DNA of 21,296 nucleotides from Eubacterium sp. CAG:274 (GCA_000432155.1 FR888455.1:1-21296); one strand, 5' to 3'. Positions 6,128 to 14,231 are shown, numbered from the stretch's first letter. Notes: generated from the sequence alone by a model not told the origin. Numbers and translations: made by a program.

Positions 6128-7516
6128 TTATTTTAAATTTTCAATACACTTTTTATTTAATTCAATAAGGCTCTTGATATATGCTTCTGATGGACCACCA
6201 GGAACAGTTCTTGTATTAACACAAGTATCAAGGTCAATAGCCTTATAAATATCTTCTGTAAATACATCGCTTACAGCCTTGTATTCATCAAGTGTAAGGT
6301 CATCAAGGTTCTTATTGTTATTAATAGAGTAGAGTACAAGCTGACCAATAATAGCGTGAGCATCTCTGAAAGGTACACCCTGTTTTACAAGCCAATCGGC
6401 AGCATCAGTAGCATTCATAAAGCCTTTTCTAGCTGCATTACGCATATTGTCCTTGTTTATAGTCATAGTGTCTACCATTCTTGTAAATACTGGAAGACAC
6501 ATTTTAAGTGTATCTACTGCGTCAAATACACCTTCTTTATCTTCCTGCATATCCTTATTGTAAGCAAGAGGGATACCTTTCATTACAGTAAGCATAGCCA
6601 TAAGATGACCGTAAACTCTACCTGTCTTACCTCTTATAAGTTCTGCCATATCTGGATTTTTCTTCTGTGGCATAATTGAAGAACCAGTAGAATAAGCATC
6701 GTCCATTTCAACGAATTTGTACTGCTGAGAATTCCAAATGATGATTTCTTCACAGAAACGAGATAAGTGCATCATAATCATTGAGAAAGCACTTAAAAGT
6801 TCAATAACGAAATCTCTGTCACTTACACCGTCCATAGAATCAAGAGTAATAGCATCGAAACCAAGCTGTTCCTTAACAAATTCTCTGTCTAATGGATAAG
6901 TTGTAGCAGCAAGAGCACCAGAACCTAAAGGCATAACATTTGTTCTCTTGTATGTATCAGAAAGTCTGTCATAATCTCTCTTAAACATTTCAACATAAGC
7001 TAAAACATGATGAGCAAGTGTAACAGGCTGTGCGTTCTGTAAATGAGTGTAGCCAGGCATAACAGTATTGATATTTCTTTCAGCAATATTGTTAAGTACA
7101 GTAATAAGTTCCTTAACAAGTGCCTTAATATCAACAATCTGTTCCTTGAGGTACATTCTGATGTCAAGAGCAACCTGGTCATTTCTACTTCTACCAGTGT
7201 GAAGTCTTTTACCTACATCACCAATACGGTTAATAAGTATAGTTTCAACATTCATATGAATATCTTCTGCCTTTTCATCAAAAGTAAACTTGCCAGCCTC
7301 AATATCTGCTAAAATTTCTTTTAATGTTTTTATAATAAGGTCAGAATCTTCCTTTGGAATAATATTCTGCTTGCCGAGCATTGCTGCGTGAGCACAGCTG
7401 CCTAAAATATCTTCTTTGTACATTCTGCTGTCAAAAGATATTGAGCTGTGAAAATGGTCTGTAAAGCTATCAGTGGATTTTGTAAATCTGCCACCCCAGA
7501 GTTTCTTTTCGCTCAT
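6128..7516 (-). CDS. argH: Argininosuccinate lyase
   Basis: ArgH splits argininosuccinate into arginine and fumarate, the last step of arginine synthesis. The 462-residue length is typical. It shows the N-terminal KLWGGRF (5-11), TGRSRNDQVALD (107-118), GYTHLQNAQP (155-164, with H158) and the family signature GSSIMPQKKNPDM (278-290) on the mobile loop with the catalytic Ser. The ATG overlaps the stop of the upstream membrane-protein gene as ATGA, and AAAGGA lies seven bases before the start inside that gene, so translation of the two is coupled. Transcription most likely starts at the promoter at 8176-8204, since argG upstream has its own hairpin terminator. No ARG box as clear as those near argG and argC is seen at this promoter. 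Confidence 0.96.
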   Translation of the reverse strand: MSEKKLWGGRFTKSTDSFTDHFHSSISFDSRMYKEDILGSCAHAAMLGKQNIIPKEDSDLIIKTLKEILADIEAGKFTFDEKAEDIHMNVETILINRIGDVGKRLHTGRSRNDQVALDIRMYLKEQIVDIKALVKELITVLNNIAERNINTVMPGYTHLQNAQPVTLAHHVLAYVEMFKRDYDRLSDTYKRTNVMPLGSGALAATTYPLDREFVKEQLGFDAITLDSMDGVSDRDFVIELLSAFSMIMMHLSRFCEEIIIWNSQQYKFVEMDDAYSTGSSIMPQKKNPDMAELIRGKTGRVYGHLMAMLTVMKGIPLAYNKDMQEDKEGVFDAVDTLKMCLPVFTRMVDTMTINKDNMRNAARKGFMNATDAADWLVKQGVPFRDAHAIIGQLVLYSINNNKNLDDLTLDEYKAVSDVFTEDIYKAIDLDTCVNTRTVPGGPSEAYIKSLIELNKKCIENLK

Positions 7517-8112
7517 AGTGAAGTCCTTTCTTTTTCAATAGTAATGTTTTTATATTTAGATGCCAAATATAAGCTGTCAACAATGTCGAGGACAAATATT
7601 AACTGCAATATAATATGGACAACAGTTTCAAATAAAGTAATTTTCTTTTTATTATAAAGAAAAAGTACAAACAATATACTGTAAACAGATGTTGACATTA
7701 ATGAAATATATAAAAAGCGTACCCCAAATCGTGTACAAATAAATGCTGCCGAACCAAGCATCATCAAAGGGAGAAATGCAATAGCAAGTACTAAAAGTGT
7801 TAATATCTGAAATGGGATAAATAAAAGTTTATATTTTTTTGGTTTTAAGTACAAATCGGCTATACTAACTTTGCCTTTATTAATATTCAGTATATTAGAT
7901 ACAATGCTCATAGCAAATGAAAGATATGTAATAAATATACATAAAAAACCTAACACCATAAGAATCAGCATAATTAAACCATCATTTTTAATATAATAAT
8001 AAGTATAAGCAATATACAATATGATATTAATATAAGCTAATATAGCACTTGCTTTAAGTAAATCAACATCAATTAGTTTTCCCCATAATTTTTCTCCATA
8101 ATTTTTCCCCAT
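7513..8112 (-). CDS. Five-TM integral membrane protein coupled to argH, unknown
   Basis: This 199-residue protein is not a family I recognise. Five hydrophobic segments are visible, at about residues 19-42, 46-70, 96-124, 131-153 and 158-182, with a short Lys-rich loop (NKGKVSIADLYLKPKKYK) between the second and third and a charged C-terminal end. It has no conserved polar residues that suggest a catalytic site. Its stop shares bases with the argH start (ATGA), so it sits inside the arginine locus between argG and argH. The start is uncertain: the ATG at 8110-8112 opens the frame but lacks a good SD, while an ATG at 8123-8125 has AAGGGG at ideal spacing but is in another frame and stops after 18 codons. 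A role in moving arginine or a precursor is only a guess from context. Confidence 0.75.
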   Translation of the reverse strand: MGKNYGEKLWGKLIDVDLLKASAILAYINIILYIAYTYYYIKNDGLIMLILMVLGFLCIFITYLSFAMSIVSNILNINKGKVSIADLYLKPKKYKLLFIPFQILTLLVLAIAFLPLMMLGSAAFICTRFGVRFLYISLMSTSVYSILFVLFLYNKKKITLFETVVHIILQLIFVLDIVDSLYLASKYKNITIEKERTSL

Positions 8113-8119
8113 AATTTTT
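8081..8119 (-). repeat. Three tandem 13-bp repeats at the membrane-protein start
   Basis: On the minus strand the unit is AAAAATTATGGRG, present three times in a row (8107-8119, 8094-8106, 8081-8093 in reading order). Each unit supplies an ATG, and the GGGG or GGAG of one unit lies seven bases before the ATG of the next. The unit length is not a multiple of three, so a change in copy number shifts the frame between the ATG at 8123-8125 and the gene. Confidence 0.85.
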
Positions 8120-8146
8120 TACCATAAAAATACCCCTTAACTATAA

Positions 8147-8175
8147 AATAGTGGGCGAGAACTTCGCCCACTATT
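8147..8175 (-). terminator. Hairpin after argG (terminator and/or operator)
   Basis: Perfect 12-bp stem AATAGTGGGCGA / TCGCCCACTATT with a 5-base loop, followed on the minus strand by TTTATAG, a weak T-tail. It follows the argG stop by about 33 bases and can end argG transcripts. It starts directly after the -10 of the next promoter, so transcripts from that promoter would begin inside its 5' arm. Confidence 0.65.
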
Positions 8176-8204
8176 ATTATATAGGAATATTAATTAATTG
8201 GCAA
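8176..8204 (-). promoter_or_regulatory. Promoter of the membrane protein-argH unit
   Basis: On the minus strand the -35 is TTGCCA (8199-8204), the spacer 17 bases and the -10 TATAAT (8176-8181). It lies between the argG stop and the hairpin at 8147-8175. Confidence 0.65.
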
Positions 8205-8207
8205 TAA

Positions 8208-9425
8208 TTACTTATTCTTCTTATTAGCCATCATCATAGCTCTAACCTTTAATGGAAGACCCATAAGGTTGATGAAGCCTTCAGCATCCTTGTGGCTGTA
8301 AAGTTCGCCAGTTGTGAAAGATGCGATTTCAGCATTGTAAAGGCTGTATTCAGATTCAACACCAGCACTAATGATGTTACCCTTGTAAAGCTTTAACTTA
8401 GCAGTACCAGTAACATATTCCTGAGTAGAATCAACATAAGCTGCAATAGCTTCTCTTAATGGAGTGAACCATTCGCCTCTGTAAATAAGGTCAGCATACT
8501 TAGAACGAACTACTTCGCTGAAAGCTGTAGTTGCTCTGTCAAGGCAAAGGTATTCAAGGTCTCTGTGAGCTCTGTAAAGGATAGAACCACCTGGAGTTTC
8601 GTATACACCTCTTGACTTCATACCAACAACTCTGTTTTCTACAAGGTCAGTGATACCAACACCGTTTTCGCCACCAATTTTGTTAAGGTATTCAAGTAAT
8701 TCAACTGGAGAAGTCTTCTTGCCATCAATAGCAACAGGAATACCCTTTTCAAATGTAATAGAAACATATGTAGGCTTGTCAGGAGCCTGTTCTGGAGATA
8801 CGCCTAACTTTAAGAGTGAATCAAACTTAGGTTCGTTAGCAGGGTCTTCAAGGTCAAGACCTTCGTGGCTAATGTGCCAGATGTTAGAATCTCTTGAGTA
8901 AGAATCTTCTTTCTTCATAGGAACTTCAAGACCTCTGTCGATAAGGTACTGAATTTCGTCTTCTCTTGACTGAAGAGTCCACTTGTCATCTCTCCAAGCA
9001 GCAATAATCTGAAGGTGAGGAGCAAGAGCCTTAATAGTAAGTTCGAAACGAATTTGGTCGTTACCCTTACCAGTAGCACCATGACAGATAGCGTCAGCGC
9101 CTTCCTTTTCAGCGATTTCAACTAACTTCTTAGCAATAAGAGGTCTAGCGATAGATGTACCTAAAAGATACTTGTCTTCGTAAACACAGTCAGCCTTTAC
9201 CATTGGGAAAATGTAGTCTGTGATAAGTTCGTCACAAACATTTTCACAATATAACTTAGAAGCACCCTGCTTTAAAGCCTTTTCTTCAAGACCAGCAGTT
9301 TCGTGTTCTGTAAGACCTACATTTACACAAGCTGCAATAATTTCTGGGTTGCCGTAGTTTTCCTTTAACCAAGGAATAATAACTGATGTATCAAGACCGC
9401 CTGAATAAGCAAGTACAATTTTCAT
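8208..9425 (-). CDS. argG: Argininosuccinate synthase
   Basis: ArgG joins citrulline and aspartate using ATP to form argininosuccinate, the step before ArgH. It is 405 residues, the normal size. The N-terminal ATP-pyrophosphatase P-loop AYSGGLDTS is at residues 6-14, followed by the HGATGKGNDQIRFE region and the C-terminal half with GGSILYRAHRDLE and TGTAKLKLYKG. I chose the ATG at 9423-9425: AGGAGG is eight bases upstream. A TTG two codons earlier is in frame but lies only two bases from the SD. The gene diverges from argC and is read from a strong promoter whose -35 is overlapped by an ARG-box-like palindrome, so repression by arginine through ArgR is likely. Confidence 0.96.
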   Translation of the reverse strand: MKIVLAYSGGLDTSVIIPWLKENYGNPEIIAACVNVGLTEHETAGLEEKALKQGASKLYCENVCDELITDYIFPMVKADCVYEDKYLLGTSIARPLIAKKLVEIAEKEGADAICHGATGKGNDQIRFELTIKALAPHLQIIAAWRDDKWTLQSREDEIQYLIDRGLEVPMKKEDSYSRDSNIWHISHEGLDLEDPANEPKFDSLLKLGVSPEQAPDKPTYVSITFEKGIPVAIDGKKTSPVELLEYLNKIGGENGVGITDLVENRVVGMKSRGVYETPGGSILYRAHRDLEYLCLDRATTAFSEVVRSKYADLIYRGEWFTPLREAIAAYVDSTQEYVTGTAKLKLYKGNIISAGVESEYSLYNAEIASFTTGELYSHKDAEGFINLMGLPLKVRAMMMANKKNK

Positions 9426-9468
9426 TTTCAAATCCTCCTAAAAAATAATTTATATTTTTATTGATGTC

Positions 9469-9497
9469 ATTATACAATATATACATAAAATATGCAA
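9469..9497 (-). promoter_or_regulatory. argG promoter with ARG-box-like operator
   Basis: On the minus strand: TTGCAT (9492-9497), a 17-base spacer and TATAAT (9469-9474). The inverted repeat TGCATATTTTATGTA (9482-9496) covers the -35 and resembles the ArgR consensus halves TGNAT/ATNCA. Its bases ATAAAATATGCA on the plus strand (9485-9496) recur exactly at 9679-9690 next to argC. Confidence 0.75.
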
Positions 9498-9557
9498 GGG
9501 GGAAAATTAAAAAAATATAGAAAAATCTAAAAAAATTAAAAATAATATAAAAAACAC

Positions 9558-9586
9558 TTGCATAATATTCAGGTCAGATGTATAAT
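9558..9586 (+). promoter_or_regulatory. argCJBD promoter with ARG-box-like operator
   Basis: TTGCAT (9558-9563), a 17-base spacer and TATAAT (9581-9586). TGCATAATATTCA (9559-9571) overlaps the -35. A second weaker match, TGTATAATTATGA (9579-9591), overlaps the -10; the two are centred 20 bases apart, close to the spacing of tandem ARG boxes in well-studied bacteria. The layout mirrors the argG promoter. Confidence 0.7.
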
Positions 9587-9648
9587 TATGAAATAATTTT
9601 TGTACTGTACTTTTAGCAAAATAAGGTATATACTATATTCTGATTGGA

Positions 9649-9690
9649 TATAATGTATATTTTTAAAAAATATATTGAATAAAATATGCA
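9649..9690 (+). promoter_or_regulatory. Second -10-like site and downstream ARG-box-like site before argC
   Basis: A TATAAT at 9649-9654 has no good -35 at 16-18 bases. Downstream, TGAATAAAATATGCA (9676-9690) has halves TGAAT and ATGCA. It sits nine bases before the argC SD (GGAGG, 9699-9703), where a bound repressor could block elongation or a secondary promoter. Confidence 0.45.
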
Positions 9691-9709
9691 GATGCTTTGG
9701 AGGTTATTT

Positions 9710-10747
9710 ATGATTAAGGTTGGTATAATCGGTGCAACAGGATACGCAGGCAGTGAACTTGTAAGACTTATTACTCAGCATCCAAAGGCTGAATTAGTAA
9801 CAATGACAAGTCAGTCCTACGCAGGTCAGGAATACAAGGAAGTTTATTCTAATTACTCACATTTAGACTATGTGTGTGAAGAAGAACATATTGAAGAAAT
9901 GGCTGAAAAATGCGATGTTATTTTTCTTGCACTTCCTCATGGCGTTGCAAGTAAGAAAATTAATGCAGATATATTAAGTAAGACTAAGATTATTGATTTA
10001 GGTGCTGACTTTAGAATACAAGATGTTGATGTATACGAAAAATGGTATACTACTCACTATTCTAAGGATATTTTACCAGAGGCTGTTTATGGTCTTTGCG
10101 AAATCAATAGAGATAAAATAAAGGGTAAGAGAATTGTAGCTAATCCAGGTTGCTACACAAGTTGTTCTATTCTTTCACTTTACCCACTTGTAAAAGAGGG
10201 TATGATTGACCTTTCTTCTATTATAATAGATGCAAAGTCTGGTGCTACTGGTGCTGGTAGAGGTCTTTCTCTTGGCAATCATTACTGTGAATTAAATGAG
10301 TCTGTAAAGGCTTACAAGGTAGCAAGCCACAGACATACTCCAGAAATTGAAGAACAGCTTTCTATTGCTGCTGGTCAGGATATAGTTCTTAACTTTACTC
10401 CTCATCTTATTCCTATGGACAGAGGTATTCTTGCTACTTGTTATGCAACACTTAACAAGAAATACACTTATGACGATATTAGAAAAGCATATGAAAAGCA
10501 TTACGGTAATGAGCACTTTATCAGACTTACTAAGGAGGGTGTATTCCCAGAAACTAAGTGGGTTAAGGGTTCTAACTTTGTAGATATTGGCTTTACAGTA
10601 GACGAAAGAACAAACAGAGTTATTGTTATTGGTGCATTAGATAACTTATTCAAGGGTGCAGCAGGACAGGCTGTTCAGAATATGAATATTATTATGGGTA
10701 TTGAGGAAACAACAGGCATTGATTATGTGCCTATTTTCCCAGCATAA
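9710..10747 (+). CDS. argC: N-acetyl-gamma-glutamyl-phosphate reductase
   Basis: ArgC reduces N-acetylglutamyl phosphate with NADPH to the semialdehyde, the third step toward ornithine. The 345-residue protein has the nucleotide-binding GATGYAGSELVRL (8-20), the active-site Cys in NPGCYTS (C148), the KSGATGAGRG region and ASHRHTPEIEEQ with the catalytic His. I start it at the ATG at 9710, which has GGAGG six bases upstream; an in-frame ATG at 9686 adds eight residues of non-family sequence and lies upstream of that SD. It is the first gene of argCJBD, 18 bases ahead of argJ. Predicted ArgR sites lie over its promoter and in its leader. Confidence 0.96.
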   Translation: MIKVGIIGATGYAGSELVRLITQHPKAELVTMTSQSYAGQEYKEVYSNYSHLDYVCEEEHIEEMAEKCDVIFLALPHGVASKKINADILSKTKIIDLGADFRIQDVDVYEKWYTTHYSKDILPEAVYGLCEINRDKIKGKRIVANPGCYTSCSILSLYPLVKEGMIDLSSIIIDAKSGATGAGRGLSLGNHYCELNESVKAYKVASHRHTPEIEEQLSIAAGQDIVLNFTPHLIPMDRGILATCYATLNKKYTYDDIRKAYEKHYGNEHFIRLTKEGVFPETKWVKGSNFVDIGFTVDERTNRVIVIGALDNLFKGAAGQAVQNMNIIMGIEETTGIDYVPIFPA

Positions 10748-10765
10748 AATAGGAGGTTATTGTAT

Positions 10766-11980
10766 ATGAAGGAAATTAATGCTAATGTTACAGCACCTAT
10801 GGGATTTAAAGCCGGTGGTCAGGCTGTAGGTATTAAAAAAGTAAAAAAAGATATGGCTATTATTGTTAGTGAAAAGCCTTGTGTAGCATCAGGTTGTTTC
10901 ACAACAAATGTTGTAAAAGCAGCTCCTGTTTTATGGGATATGGAGGTTGTAAAAAATCCAGTTTCTGGTGTAGTAGTAAATAGTGGTAATGCCAATGCTT
11001 GTACTGGTCAGCAGGGTATTGATGATGCTAAGGCTACAGCAGGTAAACTTGGTAGCCTTATTGGCGTAAATGCTGAAAATGTTTTAGTTTGTTCAACAGG
11101 TGTTATTGGTGTAAACCTCCCTATGGACAAAATGCTTGCCGGTGTAGACAAGGTATTCCCTACAATAGGCGATACAAAAGAATGTGGTGATATGGCAGCA
11201 GAGGCTATTATGACTACTGATACATATCCAAAGAAAGTAGCAGTTACTATTGAAGTAGGTGGTAAGGAAGTTACTATTGGTGGTATGGCTAAGGGCTCTG
11301 GTATGATTAACCCTAATATGGCAACAATGCTTTGCTTTATTACTACTGACTGTGCTATTGCTAAGCCTATGCTTGATAAGGCTTTAAAAGACGCTGTTGC
11401 AGACTCATTTAATATGATTTGTGTTGACGGCGATATGTCTACAAACGATACAGTTCTTGCTCTTGCAAATGGTATGGCTGAAAATACTGTTATTGATAGC
11501 GAAAACGAAGATTATACTAAGTTTGCTGAAGCACTTATGTTCATTACAAAGAGACTTGCTATTTCTTGTGCTGATGACGGCGAAGGTGCTACAAAACTTA
11601 TGGAAGCAAATGTAAAGGGTGCTAAGAATGTTGAAGATGCAAGAAAAATTGCTTTAAGTGTTGTATCTTCTACACTTTTAAAGGCGGCACTTTTTGGCGA
11701 AGATGCTAACTGGGGTAGAGCTTTATGTGCTATGGGTTACAGTGGTGCTGACTTTGACCCTATGGCTGTTACTATTGATTTCAGAAGTGACGCAGGTACA
11801 ATTAACCTTATGAATGAGGGTGTACCTATTGTGTTTGATGAAGAAAAGGCGTCTAAGATTTTAGCAGAACATAAGATTTATATTGATATGAAGCTCAAAG
11901 AAGGTGACGGCGAGGCAACAGCTTGGGGTTGTGACCTTACTTATGATTATGTAAAGATAAATGGTGACTATCGTTCATAA
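10766..11980 (+). CDS. argJ: ArgJ: glutamate/ornithine N-acetyltransferase
   Basis: ArgJ moves the acetyl group from N-acetylornithine to glutamate, giving ornithine and regenerating N-acetylglutamate; bifunctional forms can also use acetyl-CoA. This makes the pathway cyclic, and no argE is needed. The 404-residue precursor has the self-cleavage motif KGSGMINPNMATML (176-189), so cutting between A186 and T187 should give alpha and beta chains with T187 as nucleophile. The oxyanion-hole TGVIG (111-115) is present. The ATG at 10766 has AGGAGG nine bases upstream; a TTG two codons earlier is too close to the SD. Whether it is mono- or bifunctional cannot be told from sequence alone, but no separate argA is seen here. 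Confidence 0.96.
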   Translation: MKEINANVTAPMGFKAGGQAVGIKKVKKDMAIIVSEKPCVASGCFTTNVVKAAPVLWDMEVVKNPVSGVVVNSGNANACTGQQGIDDAKATAGKLGSLIGVNAENVLVCSTGVIGVNLPMDKMLAGVDKVFPTIGDTKECGDMAAEAIMTTDTYPKKVAVTIEVGGKEVTIGGMAKGSGMINPNMATMLCFITTDCAIAKPMLDKALKDAVADSFNMICVDGDMSTNDTVLALANGMAENTVIDSENEDYTKFAEALMFITKRLAISCADDGEGATKLMEANVKGAKNVEDARKIALSVVSSTLLKAALFGEDANWGRALCAMGYSGADFDPMAVTIDFRSDAGTINLMNEGVPIVFDEEKASKILAEHKIYIDMKLKEGDGEATAWGCDLTYDYVKINGDYRS

Positions 11981-12025
11981 GAGAGTGACAAAACGGTATA
12001 AGTTCACAATTTTGGAGGAAATTTT

Positions 12026-12886
12026 ATGAAAAGCATTATAAACAAGGCAGAGATATTAACAGAAGCATTGCCTTATATTAAGAAATTTTCTGGCATTACA
12101 GTTGTTATAAAGTACGGTGGTGCTGCTCTTGTAAATGAAGAAATAAAGTCTACAATTATTAAGGATATTGCCCTTATGAAGTTTGTAGGTTTTAAGCCTG
12201 TAGTTGTTCATGGTGGTGGCAAGGATATTAACAAGGCCCTTGAAAGAGTTGGTATTGAACCACAGTTTAAAGACGGTTTAAGAGTTACTGACGAAGAAAC
12301 AATGGAAGTTGTTCAGGAAGTATTAGTTGGTAAGGTTAATAAGAGTCTTGTAACAGAGCTTTGCTTACAGGGTATCAATGCTGTAGGCGTTTGTGGTAAG
12401 GATTCCGGCTTTATGAAAGTTAAAAAGGCTACACCAAATGGCTTGGATTTAGGTCTTGTAGGCGAAGTAACAGAAGTAGATACTACACTTATTAATACAC
12501 TTCTTGATAATGATTTTGTACCTGTTATTTCTACAGTTGGTGTAGATGAAGAAGGTAATAGTTATAATGTAAATGCTGACTATGCAGCTGTTGCTGTTGC
12601 TGGTGCTTTAAATGCTGAAAAGCTAGTATTTATTACAGATGTAGCAGGTGTAATGAGAGATGTAAATGACCCTAATAGTGTTATTTCTACTACTAACACC
12701 GCAGAAATAAACGAACTTATTGCTGACGGCACAATAGCTGGTGGTATGATTCCAAAGGTACAATGCTGTTTAGCAGGTGTAAATGCCGGTGTTAAGAATG
12801 TACATATATTAGACGGTAGAATTGCCCATTGTCTTATCCTTGAAATATTCACTAACAAGGGTATTGGTACATTAATAGAAAAATAA
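12026..12886 (+). CDS. argB: Acetylglutamate kinase
   Basis: ArgB phosphorylates N-acetylglutamate with ATP, the committed step of ornithine synthesis. It is 286 residues with the amino-acid-kinase core: VIKYGGAAL (27-35), VVVHGGGKDINKAL (59-72) and the C-terminal DGTIAGGMIPKVQ block. An N-terminal helix of about 20 residues (INKAEILTEALPYIKKF) precedes the core; such an extension is a feature of arginine-inhibited hexameric kinases in cyclic pathways, so feedback inhibition by arginine is expected, in line with the linked argJ. Its ATG has GGAGG seven bases upstream. It lies 45 bases after argJ and 33 before argD, without a terminator between them. Confidence 0.96.
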   Translation: MKSIINKAEILTEALPYIKKFSGITVVIKYGGAALVNEEIKSTIIKDIALMKFVGFKPVVVHGGGKDINKALERVGIEPQFKDGLRVTDEETMEVVQEVLVGKVNKSLVTELCLQGINAVGVCGKDSGFMKVKKATPNGLDLGLVGEVTEVDTTLINTLLDNDFVPVISTVGVDEEGNSYNVNADYAAVAVAGALNAEKLVFITDVAGVMRDVNDPNSVISTTNTAEINELIADGTIAGGMIPKVQCCLAGVNAGVKNVHILDGRIAHCLILEIFTNKGIGTLIEK

Positions 12887-12919
12887 AAGTGATAGATTAT
12901 AAATTGGAGGAAATACATT

Positions 12920-14095
12920 ATGAAAACAGCTGATTTAGGCGAAAAGTATGTAATGAAAACTTACAATAGATTTCCACTTACTTTTGAAAAGGGAGAGGGA
13001 ATGTATGTATATGATGAAAATGGTAAGAAGTACCTTGATTTTGTAGCTGGTATTGCTGTAAATTCTTTAGGTCATAACCACCCTAAGTTAGTAAAGGCTA
13101 TTTCTGAACAGGCAGCAAAGCTTATTCATATTTCTAACCTTTATTACACAAAGCCACAATGTGACCTTGCTCAAAAATTAGTTGAAAACGGTAGTCTTGA
13201 CAAGGTATTTTTCTGTAACTCCGGTGCTGAATCTATTGAATCAGCATTAAAGTTGGCTAGAAAGTATGGTGCTCCAACTGGCAGACAGGAAATTGTTACA
13301 ATGAATAGGTCTTTCCATGGTAGAACTTTTGGTGCTGTAACAGCTACTGGTCAGGACCACTACCACGAAGGTCTTGGCGATATGCTTCCAAACATTAAGT
13401 ATGCAGACTTTAATGATATTGACTCAGTAAAGTCAGCTATTACAGACAAGACAATAGCTATTTTACTTGAACCTGTTCAGGGCGAAGGTGGTATTATTCC
13501 TGCTAAGGTTGAATTTTTAAAGGAATTAAGAGCAATCTGTGACGAAAAGGATATGCTTCTTATGTTCGATGAAGTTCAATGTGGTGTAGGTAGACTTGGT
13601 ACACTTTTTGCTTACCAGAGCTTTGGTGTTGTTCCTGATGTTATGTCTACAGCAAAGGGTATTGCCGGTGGTGTTCCTTGTGGTCTTATGATGGCTAAGG
13701 AAAATGTAGCAAAGGCTTTTGCTCCTGGCGACCACGCATCTACATTTGGTGGTAACCCACTTGCAACAGCTGCTGGTAATGTAGTTGTTGATGAGCTTTT
13801 AGGTGGTTTATTGGATAATGTAAAGGAACAGGGTGCATATTTAAGAGAACAGCTTGAAAAGGTTGCTGAAAAGCACAAGGATTTAGTAAAAGATGTAAGA
13901 GGTATGGGTCTTATGCAGGGTATTGAACTTAATAAGCCTGCTGGTCCTGTAGTAGCAAAGGCTATTGATTTAGGCTTACTTTTAGTAGGTGCAGGTCAGT
14001 TTATTATTCGTTTTGTACCATCTCTTATTGTTTCTAAGGCTGATATTGATACTGCTATGGAAATTTTAGACAAGGCACTTGAAAGTGCAGAATAA
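12920..14095 (+). CDS. argD: Acetylornithine aminotransferase
   Basis: ArgD is a PLP enzyme of the class III aminotransferases. It converts N-acetylglutamate semialdehyde and glutamate to N-acetylornithine and 2-oxoglutarate. The 391-residue protein shows SGAESIESALKLAR (101-114) for cofactor phosphate binding, SFHGRT (131-136), the Asp of FDEVQCGVGR (216-225) and the Schiff-base Lys K246 in STAKGIAGG. Length and motifs are complete. Many ArgD enzymes also act as succinyldiaminopimelate aminotransferase, which cannot be excluded. It is the last gene of argCJBD; a terminator follows at 14137. argF, which would turn ornithine into citrulline, does not follow, so the pathway is split between loci. 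Confidence 0.95.
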   Translation: MKTADLGEKYVMKTYNRFPLTFEKGEGMYVYDENGKKYLDFVAGIAVNSLGHNHPKLVKAISEQAAKLIHISNLYYTKPQCDLAQKLVENGSLDKVFFCNSGAESIESALKLARKYGAPTGRQEIVTMNRSFHGRTFGAVTATGQDHYHEGLGDMLPNIKYADFNDIDSVKSAITDKTIAILLEPVQGEGGIIPAKVEFLKELRAICDEKDMLLMFDEVQCGVGRLGTLFAYQSFGVVPDVMSTAKGIAGGVPCGLMMAKENVAKAFAPGDHASTFGGNPLATAAGNVVVDELLGGLLDNVKEQGAYLREQLEKVAEKHKDLVKDVRGMGLMQGIELNKPAGPVVAKAIDLGLLLVGAGQFIIRFVPSLIVSKADIDTAMEILDKALESAE

Positions 14096-14136
14096 AATTT
14101 ACATTTATTTAATAAAATTTAAGTAGATAATTATAG

Positions 14137-14170
14137 CAGAAAACCTCATATTTATGGGGTTTTCTGTTCT
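14137..14170 (+). terminator. argCJBD terminator
   Basis: A 14-bp stem, CAGAAAACCTCATA / TATGGGGTTTTCTG with one G:T pair and a 2-base centre, is followed by TTCT. Confidence 0.8.
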
Positions 14171-14202
14171 TCTGAACAAAAAGTTGTCCTGTGCTACAGC
14201 AC

Positions 14203-14231
14203 TTGACTTCATAAGATTAATGTATTATAAT
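14203..14231 (+). promoter_or_regulatory. serC promoter
   Basis: TTGACT (14203-14208), a 17-base spacer and TATAAT (14226-14231). A small inverted repeat GTGCT-AC-AGCAC (14191-14202) abuts the -35 and might be an operator. The SD is AGGAGG at 14252-14257. Confidence 0.8.

Noticed and set aside
9651..9685. A short open frame in the argC leader (nine codons from ATG at 9653) as an attenuator peptide.
   Set aside because: It has no SD, no arginine codons and no terminator/antiterminator pair nearby.
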